Positions 49,223-59,858 of a stretch of DNA of 64,000 bases are shown here, piece by piece. The notes below the pieces were generated by a model. That model was not told where the DNA came from and ran no database searches. It worked only from the letters and a program-made list of their open reading frames with translations. The stretch's first letter is position 1, and each line of letters starts with the position of its first letter. The stretch lies in NCBI GenBank assembly GCA_009746045.1, contig RPFO01001124.1:85001-149000 (forward strand), read 5' to 3'. Source of the stretch: Mesostigma viride. Taxonomy: Eukaryota; Streptophyta; Mesostigmatophyceae; Mesostigmatales; Mesostigmataceae. Both the position numbers and the translations under genes were made by a program.

Positions 49223-49769
49223 CCACGCGCATGTGCGCCCATAATGGCCCCCATGGATGATGCCTTCAACATTTAGCCATGCTTTGTCTATAATGGGACC
49301 CCCATGGATGCTGCATTAAGAATTTAGCCATGCTCTGTCATGCAGAGAGATGCTCTCTGTCGAGAAGCCATGTCCTAGCTCTTGTATAGCCATGATGATC
49401 TTCCTCCCTCACAGGCATGCTCCCCCCTTACCCGGGCATAGCGTGATAGACCATGAGGGTGCAGGTGCCCTGGTGCACCTAGAGCAGGGGTAGCTTATAT
49501 TCCCACCCTTGCATGAAGTAGCCTAGAATGTATTAAAAGCCATATGCCCCTTCTCAGGGCTATGTGCTACATCTACTCCCAACGGAGTGATGTTGATAAT
49601 TAATTAATTAATTAATTAATTAGACAAATATCGTCTGCATCATCAATAATATAATAATTGGCACTCACTTCATATAATAATTGGCATGCCCGAATACAAA
49701 TCTTCTCTGACCAACATTTGTCTGAATTGATGTGCACAGCATAGATCCTACGTACACGTTGCAAATATA

Positions 49770-49940
49770 TCAAGGAGACAAACAGCGCAGGCCAGAAATC
49801 GGGAAAATCCGGACCATGGTAGCTCGAGCCTGCCGTTATCTTGTCCGCGTGTTCGAGTCGTTCAGGATAATGAAGATGAATGGTGATGGAAATGTGTAGC
49901 CCTGTGCATTGAAATTATGGCGCTGGCTTACGTGTAGAGC
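49770..49940 (+). mobile_element. R1 tRNA-like SINE, longest copy
   Basis: It starts CAAGGAGACAAACAGCGCAG. It contains TGGTAGCTCGAG (49817-49828, A-box like) and GTGTTCGAGTC (49849-49859, close to the B-box GGTTCGANTCC), at tRNA-like spacing. The match to the 9150-9325 copy extends beyond the boxes, through TCGTTCAGGAT and AAATGTGTAGCC. Confidence 0.6.
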
Positions 49941-51334
49941 GACTAGATGACCTAGACGGTGGGGCCGGAAACAGCATGCTTGATCAGCTAGGGCGTGTGT
50001 TTCGAGCCTAACTGGCCGGGAGTGTCTAGTGGTGAGCACCATTGCTGCGATCGCTCTCCCACCATTTACGAGCTAGGAAATACCCGCAAATGATCGAAAA
50101 CCACTGAAAAGGTCTAGCGCTAGTCAGTCATTACGTTAGCCATGCCATGATTCCAAACGTCCAAGAACTGCACACGGTGCAAAGGCAAAAAGCCTTCATG
50201 GATCTCAACATGTTGGCCGTCCAGCTTCAAGTCTCGAGGGCGTCGGTGAGGGGATACACAATATCTCGGAGCTGTCAGTGAGGACCAGGACCTTGAAAAT
50301 GTTCTTGATGTGAGAGTGCGTTGAGATCTCAGTGAACAAAACCGGCGGTTTTCTTCACGGTGTTGACCAGCAGTTGCATGAGCTTTGTCTAAAACACTGA
50401 ACCAACGGCACCTTTTATGAAGGAGACAATTGAACCAAGATTTATTGATACAAAGTTCTGTTGTATAGTCATGAAGCAATTTGCACGGAGTCCATTTGCA
50501 CATGCACGTGGAATGGTAAAATTACATGCACGTTGCGAGACAAAGTTCTACTCCTGGACGCTTTGCCATCGAGTGTTGTGTAAGGACTAGGTCGCTGTCG
50601 GAGAGGAAAGACATGAAGACCGCGGCCGGAGCCGCGCATGGCTATCGATTGGAAGACTTGCATGGAGGGAGACAGATGGTAGACATACAGTAAAAGGTTT
50701 ATAGGGTATAGCTGTCTAGGTCGTTTAAAAAAATGGCGTCGCACTGACTCCCAGGGCAAAATGATGCATGAACCTGGCACAATTTAACCTAATTAACTTA
50801 AGTCTAAACTATATCCTAGTATGACATGACGTCAATGCCTGCTAACCTCTAACATGTGCAATGGGGTACAAAGGCGCAACTTGCAGCCCAAAATCACAAA
50901 ATCGACCTCCCCATTCCCAGTACATGGCTGCCCGAGGCGGCAAAATGCTGTAATAGCATGGCAAGAATAATATGGATGGGAGCATTAAAACATCAGGGCT
51001 ATTCCTGGCCATGCATTCGTCTATCCAGCCCATGCATGTCTCACAGGCCAGCCAAATTCAAGGTCCAACGTGTGCACACACCAAATTAAAATAAGAAGGT
51101 AATGTGCACAGCTGATTCCCGAGTCCCATCCATCCATAAAGCAGTACTACGTCCCCATGCCCATCTTGGAGAACCAGAGTGGGGTAAATGCTAAATGCTA
51201 ATTACAGGAAGGGATGCATCTTCCGTTCGCCAGTCTCACAAGAGGGAAAGCTTCCTATTCCTCCCAAGTCCGTGCAATGTCAGGAATAAACTTTGCAAGA
51301 TAAACACTGGCTTTCAAGTGGGTTGATCTACACC
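49941..51334. other. 3' flank of the FAD monooxygenase, no gene assigned
   Basis: A minus-strand frame at 50120-50503 ends in a varied stretch (KLDGQHVEIHEGFLPLHRVQ) that might be an exon of an unidentified gene, but I see no family or clean splice sites. Nothing else is recognised. Confidence 0.35.
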
Positions 51335-54300
51335 TCACAGCCGCAGCAAGGCACCGCCGATGAAGATCATCCCCCCCAGGCCCAGCTTGCCGCTGGCGTA
51401 CAGCGCACAATCCCGGCCCACCGCGCCCACGCCGCTAAGTGTCTCCACCAGCCCCAGCAGCCGGCTGCACTCCATGATGATCGCGTTCGGGTTCTTGCGC
51501 ACCGTCTCGTAGGCGGTAAGCGCCTCACCCAGGCTCCGGAACTTGCCGCTGTTCAGGTCCACCAGTTTGAGCGCCAACGAGTAAGCGTCCTGCATTGCTT
51601 GGTTGGCGCCCTGCCCGGACCAGAGGTGGGGCCAGGGACCACAGAGACAACAGCACCATAAGCAATTATAAGTACGTCGACGTACGTAGACAACTACAGC
51701 AAGGGAGCATCCCTTCAGCATCCGCTCCAGGCACTTTCCCCGGACCAAAGGCAAACCGCACAGACAGCGGGACGATAAGCAAACTTAGATGTATGGCTGT
51801 CCGCGGAAGCAAACACAGGAAGGATATGTTAACAACACGAAAAACACATGTGCTGACAAGACCAAGAGGTAACTGGAAGTTACGACATTGTGCAACCCCT
51901 ATGAGCTATCACAATGACGACGGTCATGGTATTGTCCTCTAGTTTGCACGCACCTGGCCGATGAAGGGAGTCATAGCGTGCGCCGCATCCCCCATGATGG
52001 TCACACAGCCGCCCATGTTCCACGTGGCGGCCGGCTCGTGGTCGTACACGATCACCTCGAAGAACCGCTCGCACACTGATGCCAAGTTGATCAAGTCCTG
52101 CGGCATCTTCTTACGCTCCAGCCGCGACAGCACATCCGTCCGCATCTTCTCCATATCCGTCCCTGGCGCCTTCTCCTCCTTCTCTTGTCGGCACAGAACC
52201 ACCATGTCCTGCTTCGCGCCCACGCCGCCCCCCGTGTAGCTGAGCGCGTAGGCACCGTCGCCAAACCACTGGTGGGCCGTGTTGGTCGAACCGGGGGGGC
52301 GGTGGCCCGCACCGCCGGGGGCACCAGCACCTTGTGGGGGTGACAAGGGTGCGGTCACGCCGTACTGCATGACGATGCCGGAGTAGCGCGGCTTGGTCTG
52401 GGTGGTGCCCGCAAGGACTGGCCACGGAGGGAAGGGGGGGGGGGGGGGGGGGGGGGGCGATTGTGTATGTGCAGGAATGGGAAATACACACAGCAGGAAA
52501 GAACACATGAAACACGAGCATCGTCAATCGGGTGCTGAGGGCTTTGCTCATGTGCATCATCCACATCCATCCGTGCAATTCTTAGGGTACGGCCTCCATA
52601 TCCAATCGCCAGTGAAAAAAAAGATTTGGTATTTGGTATTCAGTAATCGGTATTCGGTCCAAGCTGGCAGACATTCTGTGCAAAATTCAGATTGAAACTC
52701 GGTAGCAGTTCAAGACTCCAAATCTTCTTCTGGAAACATCTTTTGGAGATATTCGCCAATGCTTTTTACGCGGCTCCATGCACCCTATCTTCATTTGCAG
52801 CTGCAGCGGAGGCTGCACGCACTACCTGCACACACGTAAAAACAGTCACCTCTCTCCACATCATGGCCAGGCAGCCTAACCCCTCCAACACATCGACGGA
52901 CTTCAGGTATGCCCAATAGCAAAGCGCTTTCAAGCAAAGATCGACAAGCGTTGCACACACAGCAACCTTGTAGCGCGCTCACCCTTGCGGCGGACGATAC
53001 TCTTGATGCCGTCGCACCCAACAAACAGGTCGAAACTCTCACTGCTGCCGTCCGTGAAAAAGCATGTGACACCCCCCCCCTCCCCCCCCGGGTTCTTCAG
53101 CTCCAAGTCCACCAACTCCTTGCCCAGCCGCAGCGTCCGCTTGGGCAGGCTGTCCGCCAGGCCCATCTGCAGGCCGTCGCGCATGACCGTGTATGAGAGC
53201 ACCTGGCCCGTGGCAGGGTCCCTGAGCTCGTGGGCGCCGGGCACCTGGGTGGGTGACATTGTTGGAAAGCAACAACCTTTCGGGAGCATGAAGGTTATTT
53301 CTGCGCGGGGGGGTGATCGCGCACCCAGCCCACGGTACACCTGAGCGAGCATGCACACACGCGGGCAACCTCCATGGGAAGGATGAATGAAAGGATGCTT
53401 ACAAGAACATGATTGATGACAGAGTGAAGTATGGAAGGACGTATGAGACAAGGGCGGTTGACAAAAGGATGCTTGCAAGAGCATGATTGATGAAAGAGTG
53501 ACGTATGAAAGGACGTATGAGACAAGGGCAGTTGACAAAAGGATGCTTGCAAGAGCACGATTGATGACAGAGCGACGTATGAAAGGACGTATGAGACAAG
53601 GGCGGTTGACAAAAGGATGCCTACAAGAACATAACAGAATGATAACAGAGTGACGTATGAAAGGACATATGAGACAAGGGCGGTTGACAAAATGGTAATT
53701 ACAAGCTTACGAGGGGGTGCGGGGCTGTACGCTTGACTGTTCTTACGAGCCACGTTTCAAATTCAGCAACCCTACTCCCATCATGTCGCAAATGAAGTCG
53801 CCAAAAACCTACCCGTCCACTATTGCTTGTGTAATACCGGATGTGCACTTCTGTGTTTTTCTTATTGTGTGTGCACTATTGCGTTTGTGTTATTGCCTGT
53901 GTAGTACTGAGTGCATGTTATTGCGTGTGCGCTAATGTCAAGGAGACAACCAGCGCAGGCCAGAAATCGGGAGAATCCGGACCATGGTAGCTCGAGCCTG
54001 CCGTTATCTTGTCCGCGTGTTCGAGTGTGCGCTAATGTGTGTGTAATGTTGCGTGGGTACTACTGTGGCTTGCGCTATGGGTCTGCCCAACCGCGCATCT
54101 GAACGGTCACCCAGATTGCAATCACATCGGAGACATCTCACTATAGCACCGTAAGTTGCTGCTCAACTTGCAAGTACAATGGACCAGATTATGAAATTTC
54201 CTTCACAAATTGAAGGTTGTGCCCACAATACCAGGCATTGCTTTACATAGGGAAGAAGAAACACATTTCAAGAAGTGGTAACATAAGCATTCGGGGCAGT

Positions 54301-55195
54301 ATGTTGCACATTTTCACGGCCATGACCAAGGCAACCACTCCAGAACATCACACATTGCATGTAGGATGAGGTAGCTTGCAAAATTGAGCCGTATGTGGGA
54401 GAAAGACGAAACTGGGCCGTCGATGCAGCACATTGTCAGCACGTTGACCCCCATGCCAGATCCCTGCAAGCGCGTAAACAATGGATTTGGGGCAAGTGTC
54501 CGATACCCGACTCGGCGGGCATGCGGTTGACTGGTGAACTCATACCTGTCGACAGGCTTTGTCCATGTCCACCTCGAACAGTGTCTTGCCGGAGACGCCT
54601 CGGGCGAACACCCCGTGCAATTCGTTCCCGCATTGCGTCAATAGATGCCCCAAGCCTAGCCTCTGGAGCACTACGGAACCTCCGTTCAGGTTTAAACCTC
54701 CGCCCATCTTCAGGCGCAATTGCGGGGCCCTCTCGAAGAGGGCGACTTCCTCCACTCCAGTGGGGAGGTGCAGCAAGGAGTAAGCGAGGCACAGGCCAGC
54801 AATGCCTCCACCCACAATTCCCTGCGATAGCAACGACAAACATTAGCCCGCCGCTTGAATGACATTTTTACGATAGAACAAGAAGCAGATTTTCTGAAAA
54901 ACGATCATTACGTACTGGGGGCACAGCAGTAAACTTATGCGGACCTGACACCTGAAACACTTACCACTTTCTTGGGACCATTGCCGGATGCCGACGCTGT
55001 CACAACACCTCTAGTCTTCCTTGTCGCGCCAGGTCTTGGGCAAGGTCTAACGGGCCGGCATTTTTTACAATCAAAATTTCCCCGCATGTCCAATACATCA
55101 CTGAGGCCGCGACCCCGAAGTTTTGGGGCCACTAGACATCCGCTCGGCACTACCACGGGCGCTTGCATCGCATTGCTTACGGCAGCCATTGCCAT
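51335..55195 (-). CDS. FAD-dependent monooxygenase, zeaxanthin-epoxidase/UbiH type, probably plastid-targeted (five exons, complete)
   Basis: Exons 55195-54965, 54821-54546, 53244-52983, 52417-51954 and 51610-51335 join in frame with GT-AG borders, giving 502 residues (stop TGA 51335-51337). Residues 1-75 are Ala/Arg/Pro-rich, hydroxylated and nearly free of acids, like a chloroplast transit peptide. Then comes the FAD ADP-binding loop GIVGGGIAGL with the acidic strand end ALFERAP. The second FAD/NAD(P)H motif is VGCDGIKSIVRR. The ribityl-binding motif is MGDAAHAMTPFIGQGANQAMQDA. This order is diagnostic of the PF01494-type group A flavin monooxygenases. Candidate reactions are carotenoid epoxidation or ring hydroxylation; the substrate is not proven. 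There is no FHA domain, unlike plant zeaxanthin epoxidase. Introns hold a 74-bp repeat, a SINE and a C24 tract. Confidence 0.88.
53390..53705. repeat. 74-bp tandem repeat, about four copies
   Basis: Units of GACAAAAGGATGCTTGCAAG, AGCATGATTGATGA and CGTATGAAAGGACGTATGAG recur at 74-bp spacing (AGGGC at 53451, 53525, 53599, then 53677). It lies in intron 2 of the FAD monooxygenase. Confidence 0.85.
53938..54025 (+). mobile_element. R1 SINE insertion with 14-bp target duplication
   Basis: An ~87-bp insert starting at CAAGGAGACAACCAGCGCAG and ending inside the B-box (GTTCGA). GTGTGCGCTAATGT lies on both sides (53925-53938 and 54025-54038). It sits in intron 2 of the FAD monooxygenase, antisense to it. 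Confidence 0.75.
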
Positions 55196-55765
55196 ATCCT
55201 TGGTTTGTTCCGATACTGTGGCCCGCCTGCTGCCCGAGTGGTATTTTGTCCGATCTTTTGCACAAGTGCAATGTGCATGTCTGGCGCCAACGTTCCATGA
55301 CGTGGGGTGGAGCCGGATAGGTTGCCATTTGGGCGTGCGATTCGAGCAGGTCCTGACGTCTCTAATGACGACAGTGCTCGCTCGCAAGAGCAACTGCGGT
55401 GTCCAGCCTGGAATCGGGCGCATTGATCAATTTGCTCGGTCAGCACCGCGGGAAACAAAGGATCGAGATCCTGGATCCCTTGTCCCGCCAAATTTTCCGA
55501 ACGGGGTCAACCCTGGATCAACGGTAAGGCTAGTCAAGGTAACTCGGGGCCCGCGCCACGATCGGCCGCCGCCGCCCCCGCACCCATTCTAAATCTTTGC
55601 TCGACGTCCGGACGGCCTGGATCACCAAGCGCCGGCGAGGGGGGGCCGCCCGATCCGCCCGGCCGATGACCGGCTGCCGGACCGCGCTAACGCCATCTGA
55701 TCGATCGGCACGGCGAAGTCCGGATCCGGCGACCGCCAGTTATGTACATTACATAAGTCAGTGTA
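55196..55765. promoter_or_regulatory. Upstream region of the FAD monooxygenase
   Basis: This is the probable promoter and 5' untranslated region by position only. It is GC-rich and no TATA box is clear. The plus-strand frame across 54972-55592 is the shadow of exon 1 and its leader. Confidence 0.3.
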
Positions 55766-56215
55766 CCGTAGTGGCTATAAACTATTTACGAATAATGTTT
55801 ACGAATACCCCCCCGAAAATGCTTGAAATCCGGGTTCATTTTGGCCCGGAAATCATGAAACCCGGGGTACGCTTTGGGCGCCGCGCTGGCGTTTCCAGCG
55901 TCGCGCCGCGCCGCGCAGCGTTTTGCCGCGCATCACATGGCCTCGAGCCTACTTTTTCGTGGTGGACCAATCCGGTCTCGAGGATTCGGCGCCAACTGTG
56001 AATAGCCTGATTGAAAAGGCAGACTCCCAAGTGGCCAAAGCAGTTTTGCCTCGCGCATTTTCGCCAATGGCCTAGTACTAGCGTTTGGCACAAACGGGGC
56101 CCAGGCCACGGAAATGTGCAAAACCGGGATGGAAAACCCTCGGACTGAACGGGAAATCCGGGACCAAAAACCCTCGGAAATATAATTATTCGTAAATAGT
56201 TTATAGCCACTACGG
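55766..56215. mobile_element. MITE-B: 450-bp element with CCGTAGTGG ends
   Basis: The inverted repeats start CCGTAGTGGCTATAAACTAT and continue TTACGAATAA for about 30 bp. The flanks are TA on both sides. It shares the first nine terminal bases and size with MITE-A, and a faintly similar interior (TTCATTTTGG...). Confidence 0.75.
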
Positions 56216-56972
56216 TACATATGTCATGTAAGGTGCCTATTATGTACATTACACCCCCCCACACGTTTTTTTTTCCGGGGAAATGGGTATATTTTATTAG
56301 CCAATTCTGGACCTCATTTCCCCACACGTTTTTTCGGGGAAATGCCGGGGTATATTTTTATTAGCCAATTATGGACCAAAGAGGTGAGAGGGGAAATGAG
56401 TATCAGCGAATCCTAATTAAAGGTGGGCACCCACACGGTTCTCAGGTTTAAGATCATGAGACTCTGGATTCGACCTCTACTAGTAGTATAATTGTATTAG
56501 AATTAATTATAAATTAGTAGAATCGAATCACAAAAGTAAGATTCTTTTAAGGTCATGAGCCCTGGATTGGTCGGACCCCAATCTGAAACGTGTGGGGGGG
56601 GGGGTGTATTGACCGACAGGAGTAAAACGAACGCTGCCGCCTGCCTGGTTCAGCTCGCAAATACAAGATGTAGACCTAGTCACTACCGGTAGTCGGCGTG
56701 GGCAACAGCAGCAACAACAACAACAGTACAAGATGTTGTCGGAATGCTATCGAATTCAACGTTGTGTTAATGTTGGTTAATAAAATTACCCATTTACCCG
56801 GAAAATTCAACGTTGTGTAATAAATTTTTTTGTTTTCAAGTACCTACCCGGCTACCCCCCTCGCTGTTCCAGCAGATTTTCCCAAGCATAGCACCAGGGT
56901 ATGGGGAGTTCACGTAATGTTGGCGCGAAATAAACAAGTTTGTGCGCATGCGCACATATAATTGTGTGCACG
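56216..56972. other. Spacer upstream of the EGF-like exon
   Basis: It includes a duplicated CACACGTTTTTT...CGGGGAAATG...TATATTTT phrase (56258-56370), a G-run (56593-56604) and a CAA microsatellite (56707-56730). No exon seen. Confidence 0.4.
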
Positions 56973-57286
56973 ATGTGGATAATTATCTTTGCACTCATTG
57001 CAGGCGTGTTGCCTTCCTGCCGCTCGCGAAGTCTTGGGGACCTCTCCGTAATTCCCGAATGGGACAACCTAGTGGATCAGGAGTTTTATTCCCAGCCTTC
57101 ACGGGCTACCAGCGTAATGAATGGTCGCGGACCAGCTCCGGTCAGCATTGCCTGCTCGTCAGATTGTGGAAGAGAGGACGCGCGCGGGAGCTGTGACTGG
57201 CTGACGGGTGAATGCCGTTGTACCGTGGGCTGGAAAGGAGAGACGTGCGGCGACGTAGACGACTTCCCGTGCAACAATCCTGACGG
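56973..57286 (+). CDS. Secreted or membrane-anchored EGF-like protein, first exon
   Basis: ATG 56973 opens a strongly hydrophobic N-terminus (MWIIIFALIAGVLPSC), which reads as a signal peptide or signal anchor. A spacer follows, then a six-cysteine EGF-like module: CSSDC, GSC, GEC, RC and GWKGETC in correct spacing, ending near DDFPCNNPDG. The exon stops at GG|GTGAGT, so the frame continues in a downstream exon that I could not locate before the TTAA element at 58086. In green algae this layout is common at the start of exostosin-type glycosyltransferases and other wall or surface proteins; that link is inference. The start was chosen because it gives a clean signal peptide. Confidence 0.6.
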
Positions 57287-58085
57287 GTGAGTACGAGTTA
57301 TGAAGTCGCCAAATTTCGGCGCACGCCCTTACGTGCTGCGGCGCATGTGCAATCTGCGCGCAGGCTGCCATCCCTAAACCCTAAATGGATTGCTGCATTA
57401 TTCTCATGACGGGCCCCGGTCCGGATAATCAGTCAGCTAGTGAACAGAGACGTTGTATATAACAGAGACGTTGTAGATATCATACTGCAAGTAAAAAGTC
57501 GCCTTTCCTGTGGCGGCTTTGCCGTAGGTTTTTGTACCTTTGGTCCTGCCCGGTCTTTCATTGATAATCAGCACCCCCATTCAGGGTGGCATTATTCATG
57601 ATTGTTATCAAAGTCTTACGGGGGGATGCAGCCACTTATTATCAGTCAGAAAACTTCGCCCCCCCGGGGGGAATGCCTAAAACTTAAACCATGTCTGCTT
57701 CAGTGCGCATGGCTAACTAGGTAAGGTCCCGCCACACAGTGTTGGTTGGTGCCCGCGGGACATTAAGCAATTATGACTTTAAATAAGGCTATTACAAGAC
57801 CTAGGGGTGGACAGAGGTTTCTGAGTATTTTGGCCAATAGGCCAATGCCAGAGCCATTCATCCTGCAGCAGGGCGCATGACGTATATGTACTTACCATTA
57901 TTTTTCAATTGCAACACTTGCAATCGAGGACTTGACGTTTTTTAGAAATGGACACTTACCTGTACTGCTCTGCAAGTTGCCAGTGGCCTGGGCCGCCTGC
58001 TGGTATTTTTGCAGGCAGTGGCGAATTGGTGCCCGAGCTTCCGTGTGCGTGATGTTAGCTGCTATCGGGATATTGGATCACGGCC
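57287..58085. other. Probable intron after the EGF-like exon
   Basis: No further exon recognised. Two 57450-57470-type repeats (ACAGAGACGTTGTA twice) are the only local structure. Confidence 0.35.
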
Positions 58086-59792
58086 TTAACCCCTAAATGG
58101 GCGGAAATGCTGCCGATAAATCGGCAGTAACTCACCTATTTTGTAAACCAGCCCCTGTACAACCTAGCAATATCCAATGGCTGTCCTTGGGGGGCAAGCA
58201 TGTCCATGAGTTGCCCTAAGCCGTGATATATCACAACCTCACATATATTCATCGTAGGCCATGTATAACTGCCGTCAAAGTCAGGGGGGTCAAGACGAGC
58301 GTTTTCATTTTTGGTAGAATGTGCATTTTGAATTATGTTGTAAGAGCTAGGCAACTACCACTTCAGGGATGATAAACAATTAGTTGCTGAACAGTTTGAG
58401 CCATTGGGGTCATCATTTGGGTGGGTATACCAGCAGTTACACCCAGTACAGCCCATAGGAGTACCGTTGGTAAAAAGCAACCAAGGGGGTAGGAGTGGGC
58501 ATACTACCTACTAATACCTACTAATATGGCCCCCAACCATGCCACACAATACATTTCCCTTCCACAATGATGGGGAAACATAACTGCATCATCACACTGC
58601 CCTTACATGGCACCTATGTGCAGGTGCCACCTTGTCCATGCACGTAGGTAACGTGGTACGGATACCCTACGCAAGGCATGCATTCTAGGAGGCAGCCACC
58701 AACAAACTAGTGATTTTAAGCCTATTTCAGTTTGCCCTAGCAAGGATAAACTAGGCCTAAGCTGCTATAGCTTGCCAGGTGATGGCCAGCACACCTGGTG
58801 GCACATGCTGACAATGGGAAGCTTCTACTCACCGGTTACATGCTTGATGATGCCACAGAGACCAGCCAACTGCCTCACACTCATGCAATATGTGTGTGGG
58901 AAATGTATAACAAACATATATGGAGGTATTCAAACCCATACAGCCTCTAAAACTTATCACCATCACCCTGTGGCAGGTCAACTGACTGAGGGAAGCATCT
59001 AAGAAGGGTGTTTTAGAAAGGGGCCAGGCCAGGGTCAAGAAAGAGCATGAATAATGCAAAAAGAATGTGCTACACAAGCTAGAACGTATATATAAACGTC
59101 AAACATCGATATGAAAACGATGCTTAAGCTTTACCAGGCATGGATGGCGTTACCTTGGCCCAGGCGGTGGCCGCAAAATGGCGCATTTCCGCACACCAAA
59201 GCTGTGCAGCATGGTCGCTGGATTCGGCGATTTCTGGCCACCCTTGCACGTTTACGACTACAAATCATCATAAAAAGTACAAAGAAACCAATATGTCCTT
59301 TAAAATACGCCGGAAAGGTATTGCTGTCAACGTTTCTATCGTCCGGCCTGATCGCAGTTTTTTCCAGCAAGAACGCTGCCGACACCTATCAAATGGCATT
59401 CCCGCGAACCAAAAATTGGCCTGTATGATCTTTAGGACGTATAAAATCAATATCCTAAGTTTGGCCAGAAAATTCTAACTCAAACGTAAATGCCATGCGT
59501 GGGCGCAAGCCGCCATGGCCAGGTCGTCGTTTTCCGGAATGCACGTTGTACGTGAAAAAGTACCCTGACCCCTTGTACTTTGACCGGCCAGAACACCTCT
59601 ATAACTTTGTCAAAATATAGCAAACCCTAGTATCATGTTCTGGAGAAACTTATAAACTTTCATTCTTCTCAGCTAAACGTTTCCTAATTCCCAATGGTAT
59701 TCTCGCAAACTGGTCCCCCGAGTAGGTGCCGACAAATCGGCTGTAAGTCACTTTTTGGCGGAAAATCGGCAGCAAGACCATTTAGGGGTTAA
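58086..59792 (-). mobile_element. TTAA-3: diverged copy of the TTAA element, inverted
   Basis: The ends are TTAACCCCTAAATGG and CCATTTAGGGGTTAA. The interior is colinear with TTAA-1 on the opposite strand but with more substitutions and a few indels, so it is older. Its copy of the decayed frame stops earlier than in TTAA-1 and TTAA-2. Confidence 0.85.
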
Positions 59793-59858
59793 TTTTTTAC
59801 TTACTTGACATTGTTAAGATCCCGAACACGATATATATTATCTCGCTCAATACTCATG

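Noticed and set aside
50120-50503. Minus-strand 127-codon frame as a gene
   Set aside because: Part of the peptide looks protein-like but no family or splice context supports it.
54972-55592. Plus-strand 206-codon frame opposite the FAD monooxygenase leader
   Set aside because: It is antisense to exon 1, which is supported by in-frame splicing and a transit-like peptide.
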